Positions 26,273 through 36,920 of a stretch of DNA of 64,000 nucleotides are shown in pieces. Made by a program: the position numbers and the translations under genes. Numbering within the stretch: the stretch's first letter is position 1; each line of letters opens with the position of its first letter. The notes beneath the pieces were generated by a model. That model made no database searches and was not told the origin of the DNA. It saw nothing but the letters and a program-made list of their open reading frames with translations. This DNA comes from Vespula vulgaris (taxonomy: Eukaryota > Arthropoda > Insecta > Hymenoptera > Vespidae), in the NCBI RefSeq assembly GCF_905475345.1, contig NC_066608.1, forward strand, positions 917,501-981,500, given 5' to 3'.

Positions 26273-27862
26273 TTAATTTTCATTGGTCGAATATAGAGCG
26301 GTTCTGGATGCGTGTACACTGTCGAAAGAAAAATATTGATTGACTCTGTTCACATGATAATTGAAACATTCGTTCGTATCACGTTCAGTTGGACTCGATC
26401 TTATAAATCGGTGATTTCCGTTGAGATTTAAACCAATTCGTATTTTTATATCGGTGTTAAGGAAAATAAACTCTATCATTTTAAGGATTTCGTTAAAATT
26501 AAGTCGTTCGTAAAAAGAGCCAATTTTGCACATAGCCAAGTCCTTCAATTTCATTTTGTTCATAAGATCTCTCAAAAGAACGAGCCCTTTGTAGAGATCT
26601 TCGTAAGTTGGCCGGTTATAAAAATTCTTTTTATAAACAATATGAAACATGTGCGTGCAATTTTCCGGATTAAGGGATCTAATAATAAATGGAAAATCTA
26701 CTACGTTCATATGAATGATCGAATTAGGAAACAAATTTATTTCGCGCATATAGTCTCTAATGTATTTGTGATAGGAATAAAAATTTGCGGTGATTACGTG
26801 TGCGAAAGGAATGCCAAGTTTCAACGGATTCGATTGGTCTACGATAACTTTTGAATTAAAAATTTCATGTTTGCTTTGATATTCGAGATATTCCCGATAG
26901 GAAAATGAACTGCGCGGATAAAGGTAATCGTGATATAAGTCTTTGTTCGTATACCAACTGAAAGTGTTCATCGAATGCTCCTCGATCCTGTGTATGCATT
27001 TGTAAAGTAAATTTTTCAAATTTTGATTGGCCAATGAATTATGAAAAGTGAAACCGTAGAAATTTGACTGAAACGGTATGACACATCCACGATCGACTAA
27101 TTCGAACCAACTGCTATTATTTGCCGAATGATTTTTAACATCGTTATGCTGATATCTTACTTCTGACGTTGTCGATTCTCTAGGTTTCCAACACATATTG
27201 ATCATCTCACATTCGATAACGTCCGCGCTTTTCGCACTTACTGTAGTTAGGTTTTGAAGATTTAGCTCGAAGAGGATCTCGTTTTGCGTTGTTATTACGT
27301 AGTCTATGCAATCCTCTAACTGTCCCCTTTCTATCTCCAGATTTTTAGCTAATCTGGCCAAAAATTCATCGATCGTTCCACTGTTTTCTTTCTTGTTATT
27401 TCCTATTGATATCTCATCGGTCGCGTTACGTTGATTTCTGTTAAATAGACGTCCGAAAAATCTTCGAAGTCTTTGCCATCTTGTCTCGTTGTCGTCATCG
27501 CTATCCTGATCAGTGGTGTCCATTATTAGCCCGGCGTGATGATCTTGCAAACGAGTAACAAAATCTTCTTGCGTCGGGTCAAATCCTTTTTGATCTTTGT
27601 CCACTTTCAAATAGCTTATCGTGTGCTCTTTATGCGATATGACATATCCCTCTAATACGGTCATCCGTATCATCATGAGCGTTGTGAAAATAGGATACTC
27701 CCTAATTATCACTCTCAAGACATTTTTTATAAAGAAGGAATATTGGCAGAACAAGCATCTTTTCTTGTCTTGCCAACGTTGAGAATCTTTATAAGTCAAT
27801 GGGATATTTTTCTTATCGCCCTTCTTAGCACCTCTTCTATCTCTCTTATTCATGGTTTCCAT
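26273..27862 (-). CDS. Protein with degenerate macro-like domain, 529 aa
   Basis: One long minus-strand frame from METMNKRDRRGAKKG, with ATG just after a strong acceptor (TTTTTTTCAAG|AT, exon from 27864). An upstream untranslated exon is therefore likely, perhaps ending at the donor AAAG|GTAGGC (28584/28583). Residues about 38-75 are hydrophobic with basic residues; about 105-160 are charged. From about 335 to 475 the order fits a macro domain: PFAHVITANF, IIHMNVVDF, MFHIVYKKNFYNRPTYEDLY, then KLKDLAMCKIGSFYERLNF. Related insect macro proteins have 'KPTY..L' and 'MPRIGCGLDKLEW' there. The Gly-Cys-Gly loop is GSFYE here, so ADP-ribose binding or hydrolysis may be lost. It lies on the same strand within the VgL array but shares no clear similarity with it. 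A mobile-element or viral origin is possible. The macro call is moderate; the N-terminal half is unrecognised. Confidence 0.75.
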   Translation of the reverse strand: METMNKRDRRGAKKGDKKNIPLTYKDSQRWQDKKRCLFCQYSFFIKNVLRVIIREYPIFTTLMMIRMTVLEGYVISHKEHTISYLKVDKDQKGFDPTQEDFVTRLQDHHAGLIMDTTDQDSDDDNETRWQRLRRFFGRLFNRNQRNATDEISIGNNKKENSGTIDEFLARLAKNLEIERGQLEDCIDYVITTQNEILFELNLQNLTTVSAKSADVIECEMINMCWKPRESTTSEVRYQHNDVKNHSANNSSWFELVDRGCVIPFQSNFYGFTFHNSLANQNLKNLLYKCIHRIEEHSMNTFSWYTNKDLYHDYLYPRSSFSYREYLEYQSKHEIFNSKVIVDQSNPLKLGIPFAHVITANFYSYHKYIRDYMREINLFPNSIIHMNVVDFPFIIRSLNPENCTHMFHIVYKKNFYNRPTYEDLYKGLVLLRDLMNKMKLKDLAMCKIGSFYERLNFNEILKMIEFIFLNTDIKIRIGLNLNGNHRFIRSSPTERDTNECFNYHVNRVNQYFSFDSVHASRTALYSTNEN

Positions 27863-27864
27863 AT

Positions 27865-28583
27865 CTTGAAAAAAAAAAGAAAAATAACGATAATGAATGT
27901 TTCATTCTTAAAATATTTAATCGTTAGAAAGAAAAAGTGAATTAATTTGTTTAAACGCGGTATGCTAATTTTATTGGACGATTATTTTTTTAAATCTTAA
28001 CGATTCCGTTTTCTCCCGTAATGTGTAATACAAATTAAAATCCACGAATTTTGTTAACTTTGCTCGGATGTTATTCACGAACACGATGATTAATTAATTT
28101 TTCAAATATTTTAGATATATGCATTCGTGCACATGAGAATTTTATTGTTATTGAGCGACAATTAACGACACTTTTTAAGTATTATAACACTTGTATCACT
28201 CTTAATGAATTTTTTTCATGCAATTTGGTCGAAAATGCAAGGAAAATACAAAAAAAAAAGACACAAAAGATATAAAAAGCAAACGAAAAAAAGACAAAAA
28301 AGACAGAAAGCCAAAAGAAAAAAAAGATATAAAAGAAGAAAAACGAGCAAAAAAAGTACAAAAGTGAAGAAAATCGAAAGAAAAAAATAGCAAAAGCGAA
28401 AGAGAAAAAAAAGAGCAAAACCAAACGAAAAACGAAGAAGAAAAAAAAGAGTAAAACCGCAACAGAAAAGGAAGAAAAAAACAGAAAAATGAAATTGAAG
28501 AAAAAAAAGAAGAAAAAAATTGGAACGAAACAAAGGAAACCAATCAAGATAATCGAATTAATTGAAGAAGGATCGAAGCCTAC
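27865..28583 (-). other. Probable 5' intron of the macro-like gene
   Basis: Donor GTAGGC at 28583 and acceptor CAAG ending at 27865, both on the minus strand. The interior 28240-28530 is almost pure pyrimidine on the minus strand, giving spurious Phe/Ser-rich and Lys-rich frames. The intron call is inferred from splice signals only. Confidence 0.45.
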
Positions 28584-28694
28584 CTTTAAAGATAAGGTAA
28601 ACGACTGAGAGATCTTCGAAATCTTCTTCGCAAACAAGCTGATAAATCTCGACAAGCACCAATAACAGGTATGACTACAGGTGTTCCGGCGCCT

Positions 28695-28703
28695 CTATTT
28701 AAA
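28695..28703 (-). promoter_or_regulatory. TATA-like element upstream of the macro-like gene
   Basis: TTTAAATAG on the minus strand, followed by a GC-rich patch (AGGCGCCGGAAC) and the putative untranslated exon ending at 28584. Plausible promoter, weak by itself. Confidence 0.35.
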
Positions 28704-29907
28704 TGCTGGAGAAAATTAAAGAGGGAGGTTTGATAATATTGGTAATATTATATCTGTATCCCTACTCCAATCCCTTCTCCCGTAGGAATAATATTTGCAT
28801 CCACCTACCGTAGGATAGTGGGGGATGCTCTACCTATAGTAGACGAGTTCGATGGCTTTGCCACATCCCTTCTAAAGCAATCTGCATCTGTATTTGTTAG
28901 CGATATCTCTGGTAGGGGTTGCGCTGAAATGCGCCTGCCCGTTCGTATACGACTGCGTTTTACTCCGCTTAGGAAGATGATCCTTTAAATGTGTAGTGTA
29001 TTACCAAGGGCACTGGAACATGACAAGCTTTCATGTGGGTGGACGTGGTCTTTCACTATCTCCTTGTTTTGTGTCCATCCCTTACAAATCTCACGTAATT
29101 TATTCGCTATACCTGTAAACTCACTTGACATTGAACTTCTTTCTCTGTTTTCCTATTGAAATTATTGCCGATTCAATAATTTCGGTTAATGTCTTTAGTT
29201 TAAATCGATAATTCGAAACATACATGTTCTTACGTAATATTTTAACGTGGTATAGGTGTGCAGCTTTATCTTCTTTTTTCCTTTTTAATGTAATATATGT
29301 AGGATTGTTCTTTTCTTCTTTTTTTTTTTTTTTTTTTAATATATAAAAACATATATGCGTGTGTGCGTGTTTATACATCTACCTACTAATGATACTTATA
29401 CACAACTACATACATATGTACTTAGTTTAATTTTTTATAACTTTCATAATTTTTCTTCTCTTGCTTTTTTTTTTTTTTTTTTGAATCTAGCTATTCTCAT
29501 AATTCTATAATGATTCTACGTAATTGTTATATACGTATAAAAAAACTTTTTTTTCGTAGAACGTTTATAATATTCTTCCTTGTATATGTATATGTACATA
29601 TGTGTTTTATTAACATTTATGTATATCTATTCAATTTATATAATTTTACATAATAACTAATCGTACATATAAAGCTTGTTCAAAATAACTTTTACCAAGA
29701 TAAGACCAATCGTAAATATATTGCTTCAAGCTAACTTAAAGGATTATTCCAAGTTTCTTAATTGCGTTTATTAGACGAACTCGGAGTGTTATTCGTTTGT
29801 GTGATACGATTAATCTTGGAAGCCAACGAAGTTACTTTTCAAAAGCAATGGGAGAAACGTTAACATTTCGATTGTTAAAACTACATAACATTTTGTAAGT
29901 ACAACTA
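28704..29907. other. Gap between macro-like gene and VgL-3
   Basis: 28740-29110 is unusually GC-rich and non-repetitive for this window, with short dyads such as CCTACCGTAGG near 28805. It could be regulatory DNA for the flanking genes or an old element remnant. 29270-29660 is poly-T and (AT)n. No gene seen. Confidence 0.45.
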
Positions 29908-31271
29908 TCATTTTTTTAAACGAAGAATCGATTTAAATTTGTCGTTGTTTTCAAAAAGTCTAATACTTCTACGTAACATTCGTTTGGTGTAATGATCAAA
30001 ACTAGAATAAGTATGAATACTGGTGGAAGCTGGATTAGGAATCGTTGGTGGTAAATTTCGAGCAGGATTCACACTTTTTAAGAACAAAATAATTCTCTGA
30101 CGTGACAATCCGACGTTCGATCCATTCATCGTTATTGGTACACCTTCGGAAATCGTTTCTGAAGAAAATCCTCTTTTGGATATGACCATCCTGGTCTTCG
30201 AGGATATCTAACAAAAAAAAACAGAGATTAAAGAAAAAAGTTAATTCGTAATTTAAAAAAAGAAACATTAAATTAACGAAACAAAATTTGTTTTACCATC
30301 TCCATAAAAGTTCCTTTCTCGGTATCATCTCTACGACTCGTAGGAAATCCAAAGAAATAAATAGGCCTTCTTGGACAGTTTTTAGGCTGTCTGATCTTTT
30401 CAATAATTATTTGACCATCTTGATCGAGTATATCCCTGTAACGTAATTCGTTCGAATCCAACAGAATCATTTCAAAATTCTTTTCTACGTGTTCCTCGTT
30501 TTCGTGGTGTTTGCCGGACACGAGTACCTTTGAATCTAATTCGCAATGACCGAAATTAAAATTTTCGATCGTTTTAAACTTAGATTGTCCTTCTTTAAAT
30601 TCAAAGCCAACGTGAAGTTGACTAACAACAGCTTTCGTTACATCCAATTTCCATCTTGGTATAGTTCTGCTTACAACGAGATTCTCGATACCACGAGAAT
30701 CGTATCTTATTTCGAACGGTTCGCGATCGAAGGGACAATCGTTAATTGCAATTCGATGATTTCTTGACCATTCGCACGTTGAGTTATTGTTAATCGTTGA
30801 AAGGGTTACAACAGGATCTAAAAAATAACAGCTGAGAGCTTCGGTATCTTTAACGCGACATTTGAGCTCGTTCGAAATCGTCGAACAATAAATACGTCTT
30901 CCACGATCGATGTCAGATCGAGATAGATCTACGAGAACGTTAAACGTCATTTCTCCACCATATTGCCAATGATATTTTTCTTGAGGATGTTCTGGAGTTA
31001 ATCGAGCAGCTGAAAATATATAATTATAATATCTATTGCTTTGCATATGGACTTGTACTACGAATGAAAATTTATTATTAATTGTAAAAAGAAGCAAAGA
31101 AGATAATTATTACTATATTATACTTTGATAATAATAGTTATTATTGTTATAACTATATATGGAAAAAAAAGACGTATGTTATTATTTATCAACTTCATAT
31201 TTTCTCTTCGATCGATATATATATATATATATATACATACTTAAAAGAAATGGTAAAATGGTCACTAACAT
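29908..31271 (-). CDS. VgL-3: N-sheet-only vitellogenin-like secreted protein
   Basis: Minus-strand exons 31271-31241 (31 nt), 31009-30297 and 30207-29908 join in frame to 347 aa, the longest of the five. The signal peptide is MLVTILPFLLTARL. Core motifs are YHWQYGGEMTFNVLVD, KCRVKDTEALSCYF (Cys61/Cys71), PFEIRYDSRGIENLVVSR, AVVSQLHVGFEF, FGHCELDSKVLV and PKNCPRRPIYFFGF. The last parallels the vitellogenin N-sheet strand after the second conserved cysteine. The tail exon starts ISSKTRMVISKRGFSSE and ends in a Lys/Arg-rich stretch (SILRLKK), a basic tail unlike those of the other copies. It ends before any helical domain. TATA box at 31327-31318. Function unknown; receptor or lipid binding is only a guess from the family. 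Confidence 0.88.
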
Positions 31272-31317
31272 GTTCACTGTTATCACTCGACTAACTCAGA
31301 CATCTTCTGATTCATCT

Positions 31318-31327
31318 CCTTTTTATA
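31318..31327 (-). promoter_or_regulatory. TATA box of VgL-3
   Basis: TATAAAAAGG on the minus strand, 46 bases upstream of the ATG. Confidence 0.65.
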
Positions 31328-31799
31328 AGACAGATTAACCGATTCTTTCAACTTCTCCTTGAAAACAATTTCATTAACTAGCGTTTTCCGCGTAGATCGT
31401 GATCCTGGTTCCTCCGACGTCTAGCATATTGATCAGAGGCGTAATAGCGTATATTACTTTCCGACGCGCAATCACTCAGCTGAAAATTCTAATGAATTTC
31501 TAAGTACACATCACTAAATATTCGATATATTCGATACGACCGCATTTGTTAGATACGATTTAATCATTTGGAATAGTTTAATTAATTCTTTAAATCGATA
31601 TATTATTTATATTAGTTATATTTGTCGAAATGATTTGTAAATCATCGATAGCCAATAATAATAATAAATCGTACGTTCACTTTATTTTATTAATTAACAA
31701 TTAATTCGATATTCGTGTTTTCGTGTAGTTTATCGATTATCTTTCATAACAAATGAATTTCTTTTCATCTCTCTCTTCGTTCTTGTCCCGACGACGAGT

Positions 31800-32061
31800 T
31801 TAAATCATAAAGCTGACCGATGTAGCATCGGGGATCAAAGGTATATCGTTTATCGGTGCAGATATCGTTTCCAAATTTAAGTTAATCTTCTCGTGGAACG
31901 TGAAATTCCTAGTTTTAGCCTTATTAGTTACTAAAAACTCGTTGACCGTGTAAGAAGTGTAGTTGGAATCCGATATGATTATACGACTCGTCGATGATTT
32001 CTGTAACAACAAATTTTCCCCATAAAAAATCGTATATGTATCTATGAAAATCGTAAAAATC

Positions 32062-32103
<42 letters not shown>

Positions 32104-33038
32104 ATCATGACCGCTTACTATAGTCACGGTGACGTCCCGAGGAAAATTAGTATATGCTGATTTGCTCGCAAAAAAATATACCCCGTGTTCGCAATCATTG
32201 ATATTCCTTCTCTTTTCAATTCTAAAAAATTCCGAAGTAACTTTATTTATTCCATTCATCGGTATTATCTCAAATTTTTCATCCTTCCATTGATTATCGT
32301 ACGATAATCCGTGATAGAGCTCGATTTTAGCTGGACATTCGCCGAGAAACGATCTTTCGATTGTCGTGAATATTCCATCTTGTTTGTTTCTAATATCTAC
32401 ACCGATATTTAATTGATTAACTATCGAACGTATCATATCGATTATCCATGGTTTCATATGTTTCGTAACGATCAGATTTTTAATTCCATTTTTGTCGAAT
32501 ATTATTTCGAAAGGTTCGTCGTCCATCCAAAGATCTTCGACAGTTTCTCGCGCCAACTCGTATAAAGCTTCCTCGTAAATTTGCATTTTTGCTGCTTCGA
32601 AACGACAATTCAAAGTATCGGGAACTCGCGGACGACATTTTAACGTACTGACAGCGTCGAATGCTTTTATATCAGTACTTGCACATGGTTGGCCTCCAGC
32701 CTTCTTTACGGTAATAATTTCTACTCGATAAGTGTATTCAGGTCCATGTAGGAGCGATTCGATATCGACCGAAATTCGGCTCGCTTGAAAAAAATTAAAT
32801 AATCAAGTGAAACGATGCCGAAGAAGAATAAATCGTAGAAATATGGGAAGGACCGGAGGAAATTTGATACGATAGTAAATTCATTTCGATTAGAAGTTAT
32901 ATATTCTTTGTCGTTTATTTTTATTCGAGTTTGAACGTCGATTTAATGATGCAAACATATGTGAAATATTTATTATTTATAATTGCGAGTTTATTAAAAC
33001 TTACCTAGAAAAAATGGTAATAGCAACAACGTGATCAT
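31800..33038 (-). CDS. VgL-4: N-sheet-only vitellogenin-like secreted protein
   Basis: Minus-strand exons 33038-33005 (34 nt), 32783-32119 and 32000-31800 join in frame to 299 aa, the shortest copy. The signal peptide is MITLLLLPFFLASRIS. Then HGPEYTYRVEIITV, KCRPRVPDTLNCRF (Cys61/Cys71), PFEIIFDKNGIKNLIVTKH, SIVNQLNIGVDIR, LGECPAKIEL and NINDCEHGVYFFA. The tail exon opens KSSTSRIIISDSNYTSYTV, the closest match in the cluster to the vitellogenin SSTSRIVISES region, and the protein ends ATSVSFMI. Intron 2 contains an (AT)n run. This copy gives the firmest link to vitellogenin. It contains none of the later vitellogenin domains. TATA-like box at 33092-33087. Confidence 0.9.
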
Positions 33039-33086
33039 GATAACGTACGCTATGCAACTGCATTTAAGCTCTTCTCGTTCGCTCCT

Positions 33087-33092
33087 CTTATA
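33087..33092 (-). promoter_or_regulatory. TATA-like box of VgL-4
   Basis: TATAAG in the context catataagagg on the minus strand, about 50 bases upstream of the ATG, the same distance as in VgL-3 and VgL-5. Confidence 0.5.
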
Positions 33093-33177
33093 TGTACCTA
33101 TTACCAACATACCCTGTTGACCCCTTAACGCGCTGTCATTTAATTAACCCTATACCTTCTCTCGCTCCCTCCCTCCC

Positions 33178-33204
33178 TCCCTCTCTCTCTCTCTCTCTCT
33201 CTCT
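33178..33204. repeat. (CT)n microsatellite
   Basis: CCCTCTCTCT-type tract upstream of VgL-4. Confidence 0.85.
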
Positions 33205-33597
33205 ATCTAGGAAGCCAAGCTGATAATATGTAATCATCGACAATTTTATAATTTAACAGAATGTCGTCGAAATTTCTTCGAACTAAATCGCACGCATCCT
33301 TATCAGTTACATTTATCTATTACCTAATCGTTAAATCATCTTTTTTCTTTACTTTCTTTCTTTCTTTCTTTCTTTGTTTCTTTCTTTTTTTCTTAATTCG
33401 TATTAACTTTCCTTAATCTTCTTTTTACTATTTTCTTTATCTTGCAAGAATGATTATTATTACAATTATTATTTTATTTATTTATTTATTTTGTTTTTTC
33501 CATGATTAATTGATATTAACGTTTGTTACAATCTGTTTTTTTTTCGTTTATCTTTATTAGAAATTATTCTATACAATTATATTGTGCGTAGACTTAC

Positions 33598-33600
<3 letters not shown>

Positions 33601-33653
<53 letters not shown>
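33601..33653. repeat. (CT)n microsatellite
   Basis: Pure CT dinucleotides between VgL-4 and VgL-5. Confidence 0.95.
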
Positions 33654-33656
<3 letters not shown>

Positions 33657-33960
33657 ACGATTTCCGTGTCAGTACATTTAGGGGTAACTTCGTGAAATCA
33701 ATAAATTATAATAGTAGAGTTAAGCGCCCTTCTTGGATACGTAATCTTGACTTTAACGTGGTAAAATGATACTTACATTAATGTGGAATTCTCAGTTATC
33801 GAAGTAATCAATATTTTCTATCGAACATATTCTTTTAATCGAGTAAAATCTTTCTTTTTTATCTCAAAACGTTTCACCATCATTTTTTTTTTTTATTAAT
33901 TTTTATTTAAAAATAATTTTTTTTTCTTTTTTTTTAATATCGTATAGAATTTAACAAATA

Positions 33961-35448
33961 TTAATCCGTCTTGTAATTTGATCGAGTTTTCACGACGACA
34001 TCGATGGTCGTCGGATTATATATCCATTTTGAACTACCTTGAGCCGGATGAATAGAATCGAGTGATATATATAAATGATCCAAAACATTACCAAGTTTTT
34101 TGTGCTCTTGATCGTATATATCAACGATATTTAACGTCTCGGTGGTGAAACAATTTTTTGAAATCCTCGTGTTACTCTCCGATGATATCTGAAAAGTATA
34201 TTAGATTTAACATTGATCGTAATTTAAAGTAATCGTGATAACGAATTTCGGATTCTTTTTATTTTTCCTTTATAATCAACGAAAGAATAATTATTTATTA
34301 GACCAACGTTCTCGAATGAAAATTGTTTTTCTTTTCTAATAAGAAAATATTCTTTCGAAAGAAAAATAATTTCGCGCGTCAAAACTGTAGTACTTATTAT
34401 GCAATTAAATTCGAAACTTTCTATTAAAAATTAATGACACATTGACGAATGACGGTAGATCAAACGAAAATAATTTTCTTTTAGTACTTGCCAAAAAATA
34501 AATCATTCGTACTAATGTTAATTTAAAACAAAAAAAAAAAAATGCAGTAAGTTTAATCAATCGATTTGAATGAAAATTCTTACCAAACGATCCGTAGTGT
34601 TTTCGAAAATAGTACTGTGAATATCCCTTCCAATAAAATAGTATAAATCAGGTGGAACACATTGATCTAGAACAATTTGCCTCTTGATTCGTATAATTTC
34701 GTCGTCGTTCAATTTCGAATCGATAAGTAACACCAAATCGAATTTCTTATTATCGCAATAATTATTAACTTTCGATCGTAAAATTTTGTAATCGGCCGGG
34801 CACTCACCCATAAAAAAAATCTGTTTCTCTTGAAAATTATCATCCTTTTGATCTAAATTGGTTGCAATGTTAAGTTGATTAACGATCGTTCTAAACATGT
34901 CGATTAAAATCTGATTCACGAGTTTATCATCCTTTTCTACTACATAATGATCGATCCCATGTTGATGAAATTTGATTACGAAATTATTAACACTGAAGTT
35001 AAATCGTTCGTAGCTCGTGTTCCTCGCTGGTAATGCACCTTCGCGATCGAATTTTTTCGATGACCATTTACCGATTTTGGCATCTTCGAAATGGCAAATC
35101 AAATAATCCTCTCTCGGTAAACATTTCAATGTCATTAATAAAGCTTTACCCATGTAGCGACCCTTTTCTTTTTCGAGATCCGAGATTATGCTCCAGTGTA
35201 CGGAAAATGAATACTCCGGTCCATTGTACCAAGCATCGTCGTTGATTATCAAATTTGTGGCTGAAAATTATATGCATATATATATATGTGTGTGTGTGTG
35301 TATACATACGTATATCGTTGACATTTCTTTTTTCTTTTTCTTTTTCTTTTTCTGTTGCATCAAACAAACGATAGGAGATTATTATTAGAAATTAATTGAA
35401 TTTGTGACCTTACCGACCTAGGAAGAACGGTATCAGAATGAAGTTCAT
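33961..35448 (-). CDS. VgL-5: N-sheet-only vitellogenin-like secreted protein
   Basis: Minus-strand exons 35448-35418 (31 nt), 35260-34584 and 34188-33961 join in frame to 311 aa. The signal peptide MNFILIPFFLATN is almost that of VgL-1. Core motifs are WYNGPEYSFSVHW, KCLPREDYLICHF (Cys57/Cys66), NFVIKFHQHGIDHYVVEKD, TIVNQLNIATNLD, MGECPADYKIL and LDQCVPPDLYYFIG. The tail exon opens ISSESNTRISKNCF and ends NYKTD. Signal sequence, phase-1 first intron and phase-0 second intron match the other four copies, so the cluster arose by duplication of a complete gene. It is the first gene of the array in the direction of transcription. The TATA box at 35504-35493 is the best of the set. Confidence 0.88.
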
Positions 35449-35492
35449 GGCGGTACTGTCTATAAATAACGTCTGTATTATTCAACAAGTTC

Positions 35493-35504
35493 CTTTTATA
35501 TATA
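35493..35504 (-). promoter_or_regulatory. TATA box of VgL-5
   Basis: TATATATAAAAG on the minus strand, about 45 bases upstream of the ATG. Confidence 0.7.
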
Positions 35505-36425
35505 CTCGGCAAATGACATTGATAGCTTCACAGTATCTCACAATTTAATCCAATCAAATTCATCGCTAATATCGTTTAAATAAAATAATGCTTATTCTTT
35601 TACCTTTTAACGTTAACGCGCGATCGGTACGTATAATCTTTTTTTATTTTTTATTAATATTTAGAAAAGAATAAAGAAAAGAGAAGATTATGTATATACG
35701 TATGTATTTTTATAGTCATCCTCTTTCATCTAACGTTGATATATAGAATATGTACGTATCTTGTTCCACAAGACCACATGATTCTTATCAATCTCGAAGA
35801 AAATAATTCAAGAGATATTAATCGCTCGATTAATAATGCGTTCGAGTAAATGAAAAATAAAATTATAAAAATAATAAAATAATAATAACAACAATAATAA
35901 TCAACAGGTATTGAAGATTGATTCGAATCGACGTAGTAAGATTCGTAACGTAACTCTCTTTTTCTGTCTCTCTCTGTCTCTCTCTCTCTCTCTCTGTCTC
36001 CATCGAGTACACTTGACCGAAGGCTCGATACAACGAAGTAATGGCAATGACCTTGAATTAAATGTTCTATGTGCATACGTTCAAATATTATAACCAATTA
36101 CCTCCTGCTACATTAAACGGAAAATTATGTCAACATTCTGCTGTTGGTAGAGACACCTCATTGTAATTGTGTCTCGATCAAGGTTTTAACTAGTAAATTC
36201 ATAAAAATCGATAGTTTAGACACATACGCTAATGTCAAATCATGTATTGATATGTTTATTATGTAATCTTATCGTTAAATGTATGTATTGTTTTATTTCG
36301 TGAAAAATCTTTTTATAATTTCTCAAATCTTTCGAATAAGCGTAGTTTATGCATGGAAATGAATTGTGAGAAATTTTTTGTAAGCCTTAAAATAGGCAAC
36401 TACTTTTACAAGGTGGTTTTTCTAA

Positions 36426-36536
36426 GTCTCATAATATGCAACCATTCGTACACGAGATTTAATACGCCTTCGAACATGCAACCCTTTACACGAGATTATA
36501 TACGCCTCGTAATATGCAACCTGTTGTACAAGAATA
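36426..36536. repeat. Imperfect tandem repeat of about 40 bp
   Basis: Nearly three units built on (t/c)ataatatgcaacc...tacacgagat(t)...atacgcc. Matching segments ATATGCAACC/ACATGCAACC recur at about 36434, 36472 and 36512, with ACACGAGATT between them. Unlike most repeats here it is not simple sequence. Confidence 0.75.
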
Positions 36537-36878
36537 TTTTTTTTTTCTCCGTTTAATTATTATTATCAATCTCGAGTCTATCGCTTCATAGTCGACCTTC
36601 AATAGAATTTTACTTTTTTTATTCATTTTTATCATATAAATCAGCATTGTCATCTTGTGGCGAATAAAAGGAAGGAAATAGATTGTATGCTCGGTTGCTT
36701 GTTTTTAGGAACTCATTGCGTCTTGTTTCTTAATGGCTTTTAAAAATTTATTCGTTTGATAATTTATTCTTGAGGCATTTTCCTTTTATACCGAGAAATT
36801 TTCTGTCATCATTATAAATTATGATTCGTGGATCTTTACCGTAATTTGTATTCCTTTCATTTCTAGTCTCGTTAAGTT

Positions 36879-36920
<42 letters not shown>

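Noticed and set aside
28182..28655. Phe/Ser-rich minus-strand frame of 157 codons and the opposite Lys-rich frame
   Set aside because: Pure pyrimidine/purine tract with splice signals at both sides; best explained as an intron of the macro-like gene. The long frame also has no ATG at its start.
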